In this document: piece after piece, positions 33,383-44,464 of the stretch
How positions within the stretch are numbered: the first letter of the stretch is position 1
Layout of the letters: every line of letters starts with the position of its first letter
Assembly: GCF_026242045.1 (NCBI RefSeq)
Contig: NZ_JAPJDO010000006.1
Span: forward strand, 1 to 64,000
Reading direction: 5' to 3'
From: Mycobacterium pinniadriaticum
Lineage (GTDB): Bacteria; Actinomycetota; Actinomycetes; Mycobacteriales; Mycobacteriaceae
Length of the DNA stretch: 64,000 bases
Notes under the pieces: generated by a model
The model's database searches: none
What the model saw: the letters and a program-made list of their open reading frames with translations, nothing else
What the model was told of the DNA's origin: nothing
Translations under genes and position numbers: made by a program

Positions 33383-35280
33383 GTGAGCGCACCCACCACG
33401 CGACCACCCGAGTCATCGGCGCCCGCCGACGGCGGAGGCACAGCACAATCCAGCGCCAAGACCGGCGCGACCACCGCCAAGCGTGTCGCCCCGCAGCAGC
33501 TCACGGGCGCCCAGGCGGTAGTCCGCTCGCTGGAGGAACTCGGCGTCGACACCATCTTCGGCATCCCCGGCGGTGCGGTGCTGCCGGTCTACGACCCGCT
33601 GTTCGATTCGAAGAAACTGCGCCACGTTCTGGTTCGCCACGAGCAGGGCGCCGGACACGCGGCCAGCGGCTACGCCCACGCGACCGGCAAGGTCGGCGTG
33701 ATGATGGCCACTTCCGGCCCCGGTGCCACCAACCTGGTGACTCCGCTGGCCGACGCGCAGATGGATTCCATCCCGGTGGTCGCCATCACCGGCCAGGTGG
33801 GACGCACCCTGATCGGGACCGACGCATTCCAGGAAGCCGACATTTCCGGCATCACGATGCCGATCACGAAGCACAATTTTCTGGTGCGCAATGGCGACGA
33901 CATCCCGCGGGTGATCGCGGAAGCGTTCCACATCGCCGCCACCGGTCGTCCCGGCGCGGTGCTCGTCGACATCCCCAAGGACATCCTGCAGGGTCAGTGC
34001 ACCTTCGCCTGGCCGCCGCAGATCGACCTGCCTGGTTACAAGCCCAACACCAAGCCGCACAGCCGCCAGATCCGTGAGGCCGCCAAGCTGATCGCCGCGG
34101 CGCGCAGGCCGGTGCTCTACGTCGGCGGCGGCGTGATCCGCGGCGAGGCCACCGAGGAGTTGCTGGACCTTGCCGAACTGACCGGCGCTCCGGTGGTCAC
34201 CACGCTGATGGCGCGTGGGGCCTTCCCGGACAGCCACCCGCAGAACCTGGGCATGCCGGGCATGCACGGCACGGTCGCCGCGGTGGCGGCCCTGCAGAAA
34301 AGTGATCTGCTGATCGCGCTGGGCGCGCGATTCGATGACCGGGTGACCGGCAAGCTGTCCTCCTTCGCCCCTGAGGCCAAGGTGATTCATGTTGACATCG
34401 ACCCGGCCGAGATCGGCAAGAACCGCAACGCCGACGTGCCGATCGTGGGCGACGTCAAGCTGGCGATCACCGAAATCATCGAGGCACTGCGCAGGATGGT
34501 CGGAGGGCAGGAGCGAAGCGACTCGGGATATGTTCCCGGTTCGCCGCGGGCCAATCAGGACAACTGGTGGGAGTACCTGTCCGGGATCCGGGCTACCTAC
34601 CCGCTGAGCTACGACCCGCAGCATGACGGCAGCCTCAGCCCCGAGTACGTCATCGAGCAGTTGGGCAAGATTGCCGGACCGGACGCCATCTATGTCGCCG
34701 GTGTGGGCCAGCACCAGATGTGGGCCGCACAGTTCGTCTCCTACGAGAAGCCGCGGACCTGGCTGAATTCCGGTGGTCTGGGCACCATGGGCTTCGCCGT
34801 CCCGGCGGCCATGGGCGCCAAGATGGCCCGACCCGACGCCGAGGTGTGGGCGATCGACGGTGACGGCTGCTTCCAGATGACCAATCAGGAACTGGCCACC
34901 TGCGCGGTCGAAGGAGTGCCGATCAAGGTCGCGCTGATCAACAACGGCAACCTGGGCATGGTGCGCCAGTGGCAGACGCTGTTCTACGAAGAGCGGTACA
35001 GCCAAACCGATCTGGCCACGCACAGCCACCGCATCCCGGACTTCGTCAAGCTGGCTGAGGCCTACGGCTGTGTCGGTTTGCGGTGCGAGCGTGAAGAAGA
35101 CGTGATCGATGTGATCAACGAGGCCCGGGCGATCAACGACCGCCCGGTGGTGATCGACTTCATCGTCGGTGCCGACGCCCAGGTGTGGCCGATGGTGGCC
35201 GCGGGGTGCGGCAATGACGAGATCATGGCCGCCCGCAATATCCGCCCACTGTTCGACGACAACGAGGAGGGGCGAGCCTG

Positions 35281-35281
<1 letters not shown>
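33383..35281 (+). CDS. ilvB: Acetolactate synthase large subunit
   Basis: This thiamine-diphosphate enzyme condenses pyruvate with pyruvate or 2-oxobutyrate, the first step of valine, leucine and isoleucine synthesis. It shows the catalytic Glu in [17 protein letters not shown]-region motifs (RFDDRVTG), and the ThDP/Mg motif [15 protein letters not shown] with [12 protein letters not shown]. The GTG at 33383 follows AAAGGA and gives 632 residues, matching the VSAPT start of M. tuberculosis IlvB1; a TTG at 33344 directly after the attenuator is unlikely. A segment near residues 370-390 ([14 protein letters not shown]) looks inserted. The stop overlaps ilvN (TGATG). Expression is probably controlled by the upstream attenuator. 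Confidence 0.97.
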
Positions 35282-36851
<1,570 letters not shown>

Positions 36852-36858
36852 CCCTAAC

Positions 36859-36904
36859 CGATTTCGGCGCGTTAACTCCTCGCTGAGCTAACGCGCCGAA
36901 ATCG
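36859..36904. terminator. Bidirectional terminator after ilvC
   Basis: CGATTTCGGCGCGTTA (36859-36874) and TAACGCGCCGAAATCG (36889-36904) are perfect 16-base inverted arms with a 14-base loop. The element sits between the stops of ilvC and the convergent membrane-protein gene. No T run follows, as is common for mycobacterial terminators. The core GATTTCGGCGCG recurs in the next terminator at 38009. Confidence 0.75.
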
Positions 36905-36907
36905 CGT

Positions 36908-37474
36908 TCAGGGGCGGGTGAACGGATGCGGACACCACATCCGTGCGGTCAGCAGTATCGGCACGATGATGTAGGGCAGGTTGTAGGCCAGCGCCTTGGG
37001 CACGTTGGTGAAGGTGTAGTCGTAGGCCGTATTGCAGACCGCCTGGAAAAGTGGTGCGTCACCGGTGAATCCGACCATCACGACGATGAAGGTGGTTTGG
37101 ACCACCATTCCCGTGTAGATGAACGAGGGAATCCGGATCCACTCCCGTCCCTTGACGAAGGCGTAGACGAGCAGCACGTAGAACGTTCCGAAGACCACCG
37201 CGGACACACTCGCGCCGACCTGGAGGAAGCGGGGGTTGGCGATCAAGAGCGGATCGGTAGCGTCGGCGTACACGTGATAGACGACTCGCGCGAAGAAGAA
37301 ATCGGAGTCCGGGTCGGGGCGGCCCACCATGTTGACGATGTCCCCGGTGAACGACGATCCGATGAACACCGTGAACACCACGATGAAGAACCAGTCGTAG
37401 CGACGGTCGCGCAAGGGGATCGGACGGCGAACGGCGGCAGCATCGGTGCTGGCTGTGGCTGGGGACGTGGTCAT
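36908..37474 (-). CDS. Four-helix membrane protein (Rv3000-like)
   Basis: The protein has 188 residues starting at the ATG at 37474; the open frame goes to 37612 but the upstream part is implausible. Four hydrophobic segments are visible: WFFIVVFTVFIGSSF, VSAVVFGTFYVLLVYAF, IYTGMVVQTTFIVVMVGF and ALAYNLPYIIVPILLTARM. Acidic and aromatic residues near the helix ends (RYDWFF, YDYTF) resemble EXPERA-type (EBP/TMEM97) sterol-binding membrane proteins, but this is a weak suggestion. The position next to ilvC matches M. tuberculosis Rv3000, a membrane protein of unknown function. Confidence 0.78.
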   Translation of the reverse strand: MTTSPATASTDAAAVRRPIPLRDRRYDWFFIVVFTVFIGSSFTGDIVNMVGRPDPDSDFFFARVVYHVYADATDPLLIANPRFLQVGASVSAVVFGTFYVLLVYAFVKGREWIRIPSFIYTGMVVQTTFIVVMVGFTGDAPLFQAVCNTAYDYTFTNVPKALAYNLPYIIVPILLTARMWCPHPFTRP

Positions 37475-37638
37475 GGGCGCTGATGCTAGGGGCCTCACTG
37501 CACCTGGGAGACAAATTACCGCAATTCCAACAGTAAGACCTTCTGTACCCATCGGGGATGGGTCACCGCGCGACGGGGTACTTCGCCGTGTGTCACGCTT
37601 CAGGTGATTCAACAGCGACGGCAGATAGGGGTTCGACC

Positions 37639-38007
37639 ATGACGTTCAGAGGGACCGCGCTCGGCGCGCTGTTGACCTGCACACTCGGTGTGGCAGCCGC
37701 CGCTGCCATGCCGAGTGCGGCCGCCGCGCCGTGCAGTGCCAGCGGCCTGGCCGCCACATCCAGCACTGTGCTGGCCGCCGCGGGCGGATATCTGGCCGAC
37801 CACCCCGGGGCCGACGACGTACTGACCACCGCGGCCAATCAGTCACCCGAGGACGCGAAGGCTTCGGTGCGTTCGTACTTCATCGGGCATCCGGGCGAGT
37901 TGCTCGATCTGCAGAGCATCGCGGGCCCGTTGCGGGACCTGCGCAACCAGTGCGGAGTGACCGTGTCCCCGAGCCAGCTAGCGTTGTTGTTCGAGCAGGT
38001 TTCCTAG
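37639..38007 (+). CDS. Secreted hemophore-related (haem-binding-like) protein
   Basis: This 122-residue protein has a clear signal peptide (LGALLTCTLGVAAAAAMPSA, cleavage near AAA-APC). The mature part has two cysteines (near residues 32 and 104) and the helical pattern AATSSTVLAAAGGYLADHPG, SYFIGHPGELLDLQSI and LRDLRNQCGV. This is the mycobacterial hemophore-related family of which Rv0203 is the known haem-binding member. The ATG at 37639 is the only start that gives a signal peptide. Haem binding is inferred from family membership. Confidence 0.8.
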   Translation: MTFRGTALGALLTCTLGVAAAAAMPSAAAAPCSASGLAATSSTVLAAAGGYLADHPGADDVLTTAANQSPEDAKASVRSYFIGHPGELLDLQSIAGPLRDLRNQCGVTVSPSQLALLFEQVS

Positions 38008-38008
38008 G

Positions 38009-38057
38009 GATTTCGGCGCGTTTTCGTTCGCTCAGCGGCGGTTTCCGCGCCGAAATC
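38009..38057. terminator. Inverted repeat between convergent genes
   Basis: GATTTCGGCGCG (38009-38020) and CGCGCCGAAATC (38046-38057) form a 12-base perfect stem with a 25-base loop. It lies between the hemophore-like gene and the convergent FAD oxidoreductase. The arms are the same sequence as the core of the terminator after ilvC. Confidence 0.65.
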
Positions 38058-38065
38058 GCGGCCGC

Positions 38066-39493
38066 CTACGGGGCCAGCGACGGTAGGGGCAGTCCGAATT
38101 CGCGCTTGAGTACGGTGCGGGCGGCGTAGTAACCGGACATGCCGTGCACGCCGGTTCCCGGTGGAGTCGCCGACGAGCACAGGTAGGCCTTCGGGATCGG
38201 CGTCGTCCAAGGATTCCAGCGGAGGGTGGGGCCGACCATCGCGGCGAACAGCGTGGCGCCGCCCACGATGATGTCGCCGCCGACGTAGTTGGCGTTGTGG
38301 GCCGCCATCTGGGCGGCCGTCACGCAGCGCGACGCCAGCACCAGATCTCGGAATCCCGGAGCGGCCTTCTCGAAGAGGCCGATGATCGTGTCGGTGAGAT
38401 CCACAGTCGAATTCGCCGGGACGTGAGCGTAGGTCCACAGCGGTCGCCGCCCCGCGGAATCGATGCGAGACGGATCGGACAGGTGCGGCAGCGCCGCCAG
38501 TGTCATCGGCGCTTTGGCGTGGCGCCCCTGGGTGATCTCTTTCTCGGAGTACGCCATCTGCGCCCTGGTGCCACCCATGTGCACGGTGGGGGAGGTCGCC
38601 ATGCGTGGATCGCGCCACGGAATGTCACCGGAGAGCACGAAGTCCACCTTGCACACGCCGGGTCCAAACCGGTAGCGCCGGAGAGCTTTTGCGTAGCGAT
38701 CCGGCACCGCCGAGCCGTAGATGTCGAGCAGGGCCGTCGGCGCGGTGTCATAGATGACCACCCCGGGCGGAGGGGAGGTCACCGGCTCGCCGACCACCAG
38801 TTCGCCCCCGTGGGCCTGAAGATCGGCCAGCAGGGCGTCGACGATCGCCTGGCTGCCGCCGACCGGCACCGGCCAGCCCGCGGTGTGGGCCACCGTGCCG
38901 AGCATGATGCCGGCACCGCTGTTGACCGGCGACGGCATCGTCGAAATCGCGTGTGTGCCAACACCGGTGAACAACGCCCGCGCGTCTTCGCCGCGCAACA
39001 CACCCCATGCCGGGCTGCCCTGGGCGAGCACCCGCAGCCCAGACCGAACCGTGGTGAGCAGATCGGGCGGCAGTGAGCGCTTGTCCCCGAGGAAGAAGCC
39101 GAGGACACCGTCGGGATGGCCGGCGAGGGGCCCGAACAGGTGACGCCAGGAGCTGCCGTGCTCGAGCTCGGCGCAGGTGCGCTCCAGTGAGTGGTAGGCG
39201 ATCGCGGCGGGGCGGTTCGGCAACGGATTGGCATAGGAGATCTCAGGCACCGCCAACTGCACCCCGCGGGCGGCGAGATCGAACTCGGCGAAAAACGGCG
39301 AGGCCACCGCCAGCGGGTGGACGGCCGAGCAGACGTCGTGCCGTACGTCGGGGTACTCGGGGTCGGCCGCGGTGCGGGCACCGCCGCCGAAGGTCGGCTG
39401 GCCCTCCACGACGCGTACCTTCAAACCGGCCCGTGCGCAGATGACGGCGGCCGCCAACCCGTTGGGGCCACTGCCGACGACGGTCACGTCCAC
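38066..39493 (-). CDS. FAD-dependent oxidoreductase, phytoene desaturase-like (Rv2997-like)
   Basis: This 475-residue flavoprotein of the amine oxidase/phytoene desaturase fold has the FAD loop VVGSGPNGLAAAVICARAGL and then the VVEGQPTFGGGART motif. The C-terminal part has DIIVGGATLFAAMVGPT and LCSSATPPGTGVHGMSGYYA, the second FAD-contact motif. It probably desaturates or oxidises a hydrophobic substrate; the reaction is not known. The position beside serA matches M. tuberculosis Rv2997. It diverges from serA, with about 70 bases between the starts. Confidence 0.88.
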   Translation of the reverse strand: MDVTVVGSGPNGLAAAVICARAGLKVRVVEGQPTFGGGARTAADPEYPDVRHDVCSAVHPLAVASPFFAEFDLAARGVQLAVPEISYANPLPNRPAAIAYHSLERTCAELEHGSSWRHLFGPLAGHPDGVLGFFLGDKRSLPPDLLTTVRSGLRVLAQGSPAWGVLRGEDARALFTGVGTHAISTMPSPVNSGAGIMLGTVAHTAGWPVPVGGSQAIVDALLADLQAHGGELVVGEPVTSPPPGVVIYDTAPTALLDIYGSAVPDRYAKALRRYRFGPGVCKVDFVLSGDIPWRDPRMATSPTVHMGGTRAQMAYSEKEITQGRHAKAPMTLAALPHLSDPSRIDSAGRRPLWTYAHVPANSTVDLTDTIIGLFEKAAPGFRDLVLASRCVTAAQMAAHNANYVGGDIIVGGATLFAAMVGPTLRWNPWTTPIPKAYLCSSATPPGTGVHGMSGYYAARTVLKREFGLPLPSLAP

Positions 39494-39566
39494 ACCTCAA
39501 GTAGACCGTACGAGGGTCGCCGGGCGGCACACAGGGCCGCATCGTCGCCACGCTAGGCTGACCGGC

Positions 39567-41153
39567 GTGAATCTGCCCGTTGTACTGATCGCAGACAAAC
39601 TTGCCGAGTCGACCGTCGCCGCCCTGGGCGACCAGGTCGAAGTCCGCTGGGTCGATGGCCCGGACCGGCCGAAACTCCTGGCCGCCGTCGTCGACGCCGA
39701 CGCGCTGCTGGTGCGGTCGGCCACCACGGTCGATTCCGAGGTGATCGCCGCTGCTCCCAAGCTCAAGATCGTCGCCCGCGCCGGCGTCGGCCTGGACAAC
39801 GTCGACGTCGAGGCCGCCACCGCGGCGGGGGTGCTGGTCGTCAATGCACCAACGTCCAATATCCACAGCGCCGCTGAGCACGCACTGGCGCTGATGCTGT
39901 CGGCCGCGCGGCAGATCCCCGCCGCCGACGCCACGCTGCGCGAGCACACCTGGAAGCGCTCGTCGTTCTCGGGCACCGAGATCTTCGGCAAGACCGTCGG
40001 CGTGGTCGGCCTGGGCCGCATCGGGCAGTTGGTGGCCCAGCGGCTGGCCGCGTTCGGCACCCATGTCATCGCCTACGACCCCTATGTCCCGCCTGCGCGC
40101 GCAGCCCAGCTGGGTATCGAACTCCTGAGCCTCGACGAGGTACTGGCCCGAGCCGACTTCATCTCGGTTCACCTGCCCAAGACCAAGGAGACAGCCGGGC
40201 TGATCAACGCCGAGGCGTTGGCGAAGACCAAACCCGGTGTGATCATCGTCAACGCGGCCCGCGGTGGCTTGATCGACGAGAGCGCGCTGGCTGACGCGGT
40301 CAAGAGCGGACATGTGCGTGGCGCGGGCCTCGACGTGTTCGGCACCGAACCGTGCACCGACAGCCCGCTGTTCGAGCTGCCACAGGTTGTGGTCACCCCG
40401 CACCTGGGCGCCTCGACCGCCGAGGCCCAGGACCGCGCCGGCACCGATGTCGCCGAGAGTGTGCGGCTGGCGCTGGCCGGCGAGTTCGTTCCGGACGCGG
40501 TCAACGTGGGCGCCGGCGCGGTCAGCGAAGAAGTGGCGCCGTGGCTGGAGCTCGTCCGCAAACTCGGTCTGCTCGTGGGTGTGCTGGCCACCGAACCGCC
40601 GAACAGCCTGTCGGTGCGGGTGTCTGGTGAGTTGTCCTCCGAAGATGTTGAAGTGTTGAAACTTTCGGCGCTGCGCGGCTACTTCTCGACGGTGACCGAT
40701 CAGCCGGTGACATTCGTGAATGCGCCGGCGCTGGCGGCCGAGCGGGGACTGGACGTCGAATTGAGCACCGCCAGTGAGAGTGTCAACCACCGCAGCGTGG
40801 TGGACGTGCGGGTGGTGTCACCCGACGGTTCGGCGACCAACGTGTCCGGGACGCTGTCCGGTCCGCAGGAGGTGCAGAAGGTTGTGCAGATCAACGGGCG
40901 CAACTTCGACCTGCGCGCCGAAGGGGTGAACCTGATCCTGCACTACACCGATCAGCCCGGGGCGCTCGGCAAGATCGGCACGCTGCTCGGCGCCGCCGAG
41001 GTCAACATTCTGGCCGCCCAGCTGAGCCAAGACACCTCCGGCAAGGCCGCGACGGTGATGCTGCGCCTGGATCGTGATGTGCCGACCGATGTCCGCGCCG
41101 AGATCGGAACCGCTGTGGACGCAGTGACCCTGGAAGTGGTGGATCTGTCGTGA
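39567..41153 (+). CDS. serA: D-3-phosphoglycerate dehydrogenase
   Basis: This enzyme oxidises 3-phosphoglycerate with NAD+, the first step of serine synthesis. The 528-residue length from the GTG at 39567 equals that of M. tuberculosis SerA1 and includes the extra ASB domain and a C-terminal ACT domain for serine inhibition. Motifs: VRSATTVDSEVIAAAPKLK, the NAD loop VGLGRIGQLVAQRL, VNAARGGLIDE with the catalytic Arg, and HLGASTAEAQ with the His. The ACT domain starts at about residue 455 (NLILHYTDQPGALGKIGTLL). The stop is immediately followed by a tandem repeat that leads into leuB. Confidence 0.97.
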   Translation: MNLPVVLIADKLAESTVAALGDQVEVRWVDGPDRPKLLAAVVDADALLVRSATTVDSEVIAAAPKLKIVARAGVGLDNVDVEAATAAGVLVVNAPTSNIHSAAEHALALMLSAARQIPAADATLREHTWKRSSFSGTEIFGKTVGVVGLGRIGQLVAQRLAAFGTHVIAYDPYVPPARAAQLGIELLSLDEVLARADFISVHLPKTKETAGLINAEALAKTKPGVIIVNAARGGLIDESALADAVKSGHVRGAGLDVFGTEPCTDSPLFELPQVVVTPHLGASTAEAQDRAGTDVAESVRLALAGEFVPDAVNVGAGAVSEEVAPWLELVRKLGLLVGVLATEPPNSLSVRVSGELSSEDVEVLKLSALRGYFSTVTDQPVTFVNAPALAAERGLDVELSTASESVNHRSVVDVRVVSPDGSATNVSGTLSGPQEVQKVVQINGRNFDLRAEGVNLILHYTDQPGALGKIGTLLGAAEVNILAAQLSQDTSGKAATVMLRLDRDVPTDVRAEIGTAVDAVTLEVVDLS

Positions 41154-41256
41154 AGCCCGCCGGTGACGATGCAGAGCGGAGCGATGAGGAGGAGCGGCGC
41201 AGATGAAGCCCGCCGGTGACGATGCAGAGCGGAGCGATGAGGAGGAGCGGCGCAGA
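41151..41256 (+). repeat. Tandem 53-bp MIRU-like repeat between serA and leuB
   Basis: Two identical 53-bp units run 41151-41203 and 41204-41256. Each unit carries an 18-residue open frame, (M/V)[17 protein letters not shown]. The first frame begins at a GTG (41150) overlapping the serA stop. Its stop overlaps the ATG of the second copy, whose stop in turn overlaps the leuB ATG. Each unit also contains GAGGAGGAG, a potential ribosome site. The design matches MIRUs, the mycobacterial interspersed repetitive units that link neighbouring genes through overlapping mini-frames. Confidence 0.8.
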
Positions 41257-42266
41257 TGAAGTTAGCGGTGATCGCGGGTGACGGTATCGGCCCGGAGGTG
41301 ATCGGCGAAGCGCTGCAGGTGCTCGACGCGGTGCTGCCCGGTGTGCAGCGCACCGAGTACGACCTGGGCGCGCGGCGCTACCACGCGACCGGCGAGCTGC
41401 TCACCGCTGAGACCATCGAGGAACTCCGACGCCACGACGCGATCCTGCTCGGCGCGATCGGCGATCCGTCGGTACCCAGCGGCGTGCTGGAGCGCGGGCT
41501 GCTGCTCAAACTCCGTTTCGCACTGGACCATCACGTCAACCTGCGGCCGGGTCGGCTGTACCCGGGGGTCGCCAGCCCGCTGTCCGGGGTGAGCGCTATC
41601 GACTTCGTCGTGGTGCGTGAGGGCACCGAAGGGCCCTACACCGGCAACGGCGGCGCGCTGCGCGTCGGAACCCCGCACGAGGTGGCCACCGAGGTGAGCG
41701 TGAACACCGCTTTCGGCGTCGAGCGGGTGGTGCGTGACGCGTTCACCCGCGCGCAGGCTCGACGCAAGCACCTGACCCTGGTGCACAAGACCAACGTGTT
41801 GACCTTCGCCGGTGGCCTGTGGAAGCGGGTAGTCGATGAAGTGGGGCGGGAGTTTCCTAATGTCGAGGTCGCCTATCAACACATCGACGCCGCCACCATC
41901 TACATGGTCACCGATCCGGGACGCTACGACGTCATCGTCACCGACAACCTGTTCGGCGACATCATCACCGACCTGGCCGGCGCCGTCTGCGGCGGAATCG
42001 GCCTGGCCGCAAGTGGCAACATCGACGCCACCCGGACCAATCCATCGATGTTCGAACCGGTCCACGGCAGTGCACCCGATATCGCCGGCCAGGGCATCGC
42101 GGATCCAACGGCCGCGGTGATGTCCGTCGCGCTGCTGTTGCGCCACCTCGGTGAGGACGACGCGGCCGCCCGCGTCGACGGCGCGGTGGCCTCGCATCTC
42201 ACCACCCGCGGCGATGCGAGGTTGTCGACCAGTGAGGTCGGTGACCGGATCCGCGCGGCGCTTTAG
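41256..42266 (+). CDS. leuB: 3-isopropylmalate dehydrogenase
   Basis: This 336-residue enzyme performs the NAD-dependent oxidative decarboxylation in leucine synthesis. It starts [19 protein letters not shown]. Key motifs are [20 protein letters not shown] with the catalytic Lys, and the metal/isopropylmalate site [19 protein letters not shown], followed by [14 protein letters not shown] for NAD. The ATG at 41256 is the end point of the tandem repeat, so translation may be coupled through the mini-frames. The family member is the short actinobacterial type. Confidence 0.97.
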   Translation: MKLAVIAGDGIGPEVIGEALQVLDAVLPGVQRTEYDLGARRYHATGELLTAETIEELRRHDAILLGAIGDPSVPSGVLERGLLLKLRFALDHHVNLRPGRLYPGVASPLSGVSAIDFVVVREGTEGPYTGNGGALRVGTPHEVATEVSVNTAFGVERVVRDAFTRAQARRKHLTLVHKTNVLTFAGGLWKRVVDEVGREFPNVEVAYQHIDAATIYMVTDPGRYDVIVTDNLFGDIITDLAGAVCGGIGLAASGNIDATRTNPSMFEPVHGSAPDIAGQGIADPTAAVMSVALLLRHLGEDDAAARVDGAVASHLTTRGDARLSTSEVGDRIRAAL

Positions 42267-42321
42267 TCGAGTCGACGATGCCGCCGAGTTGCGAGGCGGC
42301 GGAGGCGCGAGAAACTCAGGG

Positions 42322-43509
42322 CTAGTCCCTGATCGGCTGGTCGGCCGGGACCAGCGGCAGCGCGGCGACCGGGAACAGCGCGCACACCGCGAACGCCACC
42401 GGATAGCCCAGCACGCCGATCAGCGCGCCGAACAGTGGCGGAGTGAGCCCCGCGGTGAGCAACTGGCTGGTGTTCTGCGCACCCAGTGCCCGTCCGCTCC
42501 AGAACGGCCCGGCGATCTCGGCGATCGCGGTGAACGCCAAACCGTTGTCGACGACGGTGACCACCGAGGCCGCGACCATCACCGCGACACTCAGCGGGGA
42601 ACCCAGTGCATCGGTCAACGCCAGCAGCAGCATGGCGGCCGCCGCGGCGACCGCGATCATCCGGATCGGGCGCAGCCGTGAACCCATCCGGTCCGACCAG
42701 CGCCCGGCGGCGATGCGGCCCAGCGCGCCGAGCACCTGGGCGAACATCACCAGCACGCCCGCGGCTTCCGCCGACCAGCCGCGATCGGTGATCAGCCAGA
42801 CCAGGGTGAACGTCCACACCACGCATTGCGGCACCACCAGCAGCACCGACACCGCGTGGATCCGCCACAGCACGGGCGAACCGCGGTACGGGTTGGCCAG
42901 GTGCTCGGCCGGCGCGTCGGCACGCGGGGGACGCGGTGGATTGGCCACGCCGACAGCGCACACCAGGGCCGCCACCCCGCACACGATCGCCGGGAACAAC
43001 AGCGCCAGCCCAACCCCGTGGGTCTGGGCCAGGCGTGGGATGACCAGTGCGCCGAGGGCCACGCCCAGCGGTTGGGCGGTCTGGCGAATGCCCATCACCA
43101 GCCCTCGCTGATGCGGTGGGAACCATCCGACCACCAGCCGTCCGCTCGCCGAATTGCTGCTGGCCGCCGCCATTCCGCCGAGGAACAGGAAGGCGCCCAC
43201 CATGATCAGCGAATGCGCGGAGGCGGCTGCCAGCGCTGCCGCCGCGGTCAATGCGGAGCCGATCGTCAAGACGAAGCGTTCACCGATCCGGTCGACCACA
43301 TAGCCCCAGGCGATCAGGGTGACCACCATCCCGAAGCTCGGCATCGCCGACACCAATCCGGCCTTGGCCAGGTCGAGGCCCATCGTGCTGTGCAGGGTGG
43401 GGATGAGGAAGGCGGCCCCGTTGATGAAGACGTTGGCGGACAACGTCGCGAACAACGCGATCACCAACATCGCCCAGCGCCGCAGGCTGCTGATCGTGTC
43501 GACGGCCAT
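42322..43509 (-). CDS. Major facilitator superfamily transporter (Rv2994-like)
   Basis: This membrane carrier of 395 residues has about 12 hydrophobic helices; the two halves begin MLVIALFATLSANVFINGAA and VLVMFAQVLGALGRIAAG. The loop WGYVVDRIGERFVL after helix 2 is the MFS signature-like motif. The substrate is unknown. An in-frame TTG at 43539 extends it, but I choose the ATG at 43509. In M. tuberculosis an MFS gene (Rv2994) occupies the same place between leuB and the FAH-family gene. An inverted repeat lies upstream. Confidence 0.87.
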   Translation of the reverse strand: MAVDTISSLRRWAMLVIALFATLSANVFINGAAFLIPTLHSTMGLDLAKAGLVSAMPSFGMVVTLIAWGYVVDRIGERFVLTIGSALTAAAALAAASAHSLIMVGAFLFLGGMAAASSNSASGRLVVGWFPPHQRGLVMGIRQTAQPLGVALGALVIPRLAQTHGVGLALLFPAIVCGVAALVCAVGVANPPRPPRADAPAEHLANPYRGSPVLWRIHAVSVLLVVPQCVVWTFTLVWLITDRGWSAEAAGVLVMFAQVLGALGRIAAGRWSDRMGSRLRPIRMIAVAAAAAMLLLALTDALGSPLSVAVMVAASVVTVVDNGLAFTAIAEIAGPFWSGRALGAQNTSQLLTAGLTPPLFGALIGVLGYPVAFAVCALFPVAALPLVPADQPIRD

Positions 43510-43551
43510 GAGGCCATGATTCCACGACGTGTCCCACAATGCTGAATTACT

Positions 43552-43568
43552 TTCTCATTATATGAGAA
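43552..43568. promoter_or_regulatory. Inverted repeat between the MFS and FAH-family genes
   Basis: TTCTCAT-TAT-ATGAGAA is a perfect 7-base inverted repeat with a 3-base spacer in the divergent intergenic region, about 45 bases before the MFS start and 120 before the FAH-family start. It is strongly AT-rich for this genome. It is probably an operator for a dimeric regulator encoded elsewhere. Confidence 0.5.
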
Positions 43569-43687
43569 GCGTATGGAGTTGAGTACTCGCGCACAGGCGG
43601 TACGAGTGACGCCCTGCGTGACTACTCACCCAACGCTGGTCCCGGGGCGTTTCGGCCCCGCGCCGTCACCCCACTAGGCTGTGACGA

Positions 43688-44464
43688 ATGCGCCTGGGTC
43701 GAATCGCCAGTCCCGACGGGGTCGCCTTCGTCAGCATCGAAGGGGACTCGGGGAGTGAAATCGTTCATGAGATCGCCGAGCATCCCTTCGGCACGCCCAC
43801 GTTCACCGGCCGCACCTGGCCGCTTGCCGATGTGCGCCTGCTGGCGCCGATCCTGGCCAGCAAGGTCGTCTGTATGGGCAAGAACTACGCCGCTCACATC
43901 GAGGAAATGGGCGGCGATGCGCCGGAGGACCCGGTCATCTTCCTCAAGCCCAACACCGCGATCATCGGCCCGGGTGTGCCAATTCAATTGCCCACGAACG
44001 CTTCACCGGTCCACCACGAGGGCGAGCTGGCAGCGGTGATCGGCCGGCCCTGCAAGGACGTCCCTGCGGCGCGCGCCGCCGAGAACATCCTGGGCTACAC
44101 CATCGCCAACGACGTGTCCGCCCGTGACCAGCAGAAGGCGGACGGTCAGTGGATGCGCGCCAAGGGGCACGACACGTTCTGCCCGGTCGGTCCGTGGATC
44201 GTCACCGACCTCGATCCGGCCGATCTGGAGATCCGCACCGAGGTCAACGGGCAGGTGCGCCAGCTGAGCCGGACCTCGTTGATGATCCACGACATCGGGG
44301 CCATCATCGAGTGGATCTCTGCTGTGATGACGCTGCTGCCCGGCGACCTCATCCTCACCGGAACGCCGGAGGGGGTCGGGCCTCTGGAGCACGGTGACAC
44401 GGTCAGCGTCAGCATCGAGGGTATCGGGACATTGACCAATCCGGTGATCCGGAAAGGCCACTGA
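43688..44464 (+). CDS. Fumarylacetoacetate hydrolase-family protein (Rv2993c-like)
   Basis: The 258-residue protein has the FAH-family metal site: [12 protein letters not shown], then the acids of HHEGELA and NDVSARD, and the C-terminal [14 protein letters not shown]. Members hydrolyse, decarboxylate or tautomerise beta-dicarbonyl compounds such as acylpyruvates or oxaloacetate; the M. tuberculosis orthologue is annotated as a 2-hydroxyhepta-2,4-diene-1,7-dioate isomerase-like enzyme, which may not be its true role. The stop overlaps the gltX start as TGATG, so the two are coupled. Confidence 0.92.
   Translation: MRLGRIASPDGVAFVSIEGDSGSEIVHEIAEHPFGTPTFTGRTWPLADVRLLAPILASKVVCMGKNYAAHIEEMGGDAPEDPVIFLKPNTAIIGPGVPIQLPTNASPVHHEGELAAVIGRPCKDVPAARAAENILGYTIANDVSARDQQKADGQWMRAKGHDTFCPVGPWIVTDLDPADLEIRTEVNGQVRQLSRTSLMIHDIGAIIEWISAVMTLLPGDLILTGTPEGVGPLEHGDTVSVSIEGIGTLTNPVIRKGH

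Noticed and set aside
33413..35029. A 538-codon minus-strand frame opposite ilvB
   Set aside because: It mirrors ilvB codon structure and shows no recognisable domain; ilvB is certain.
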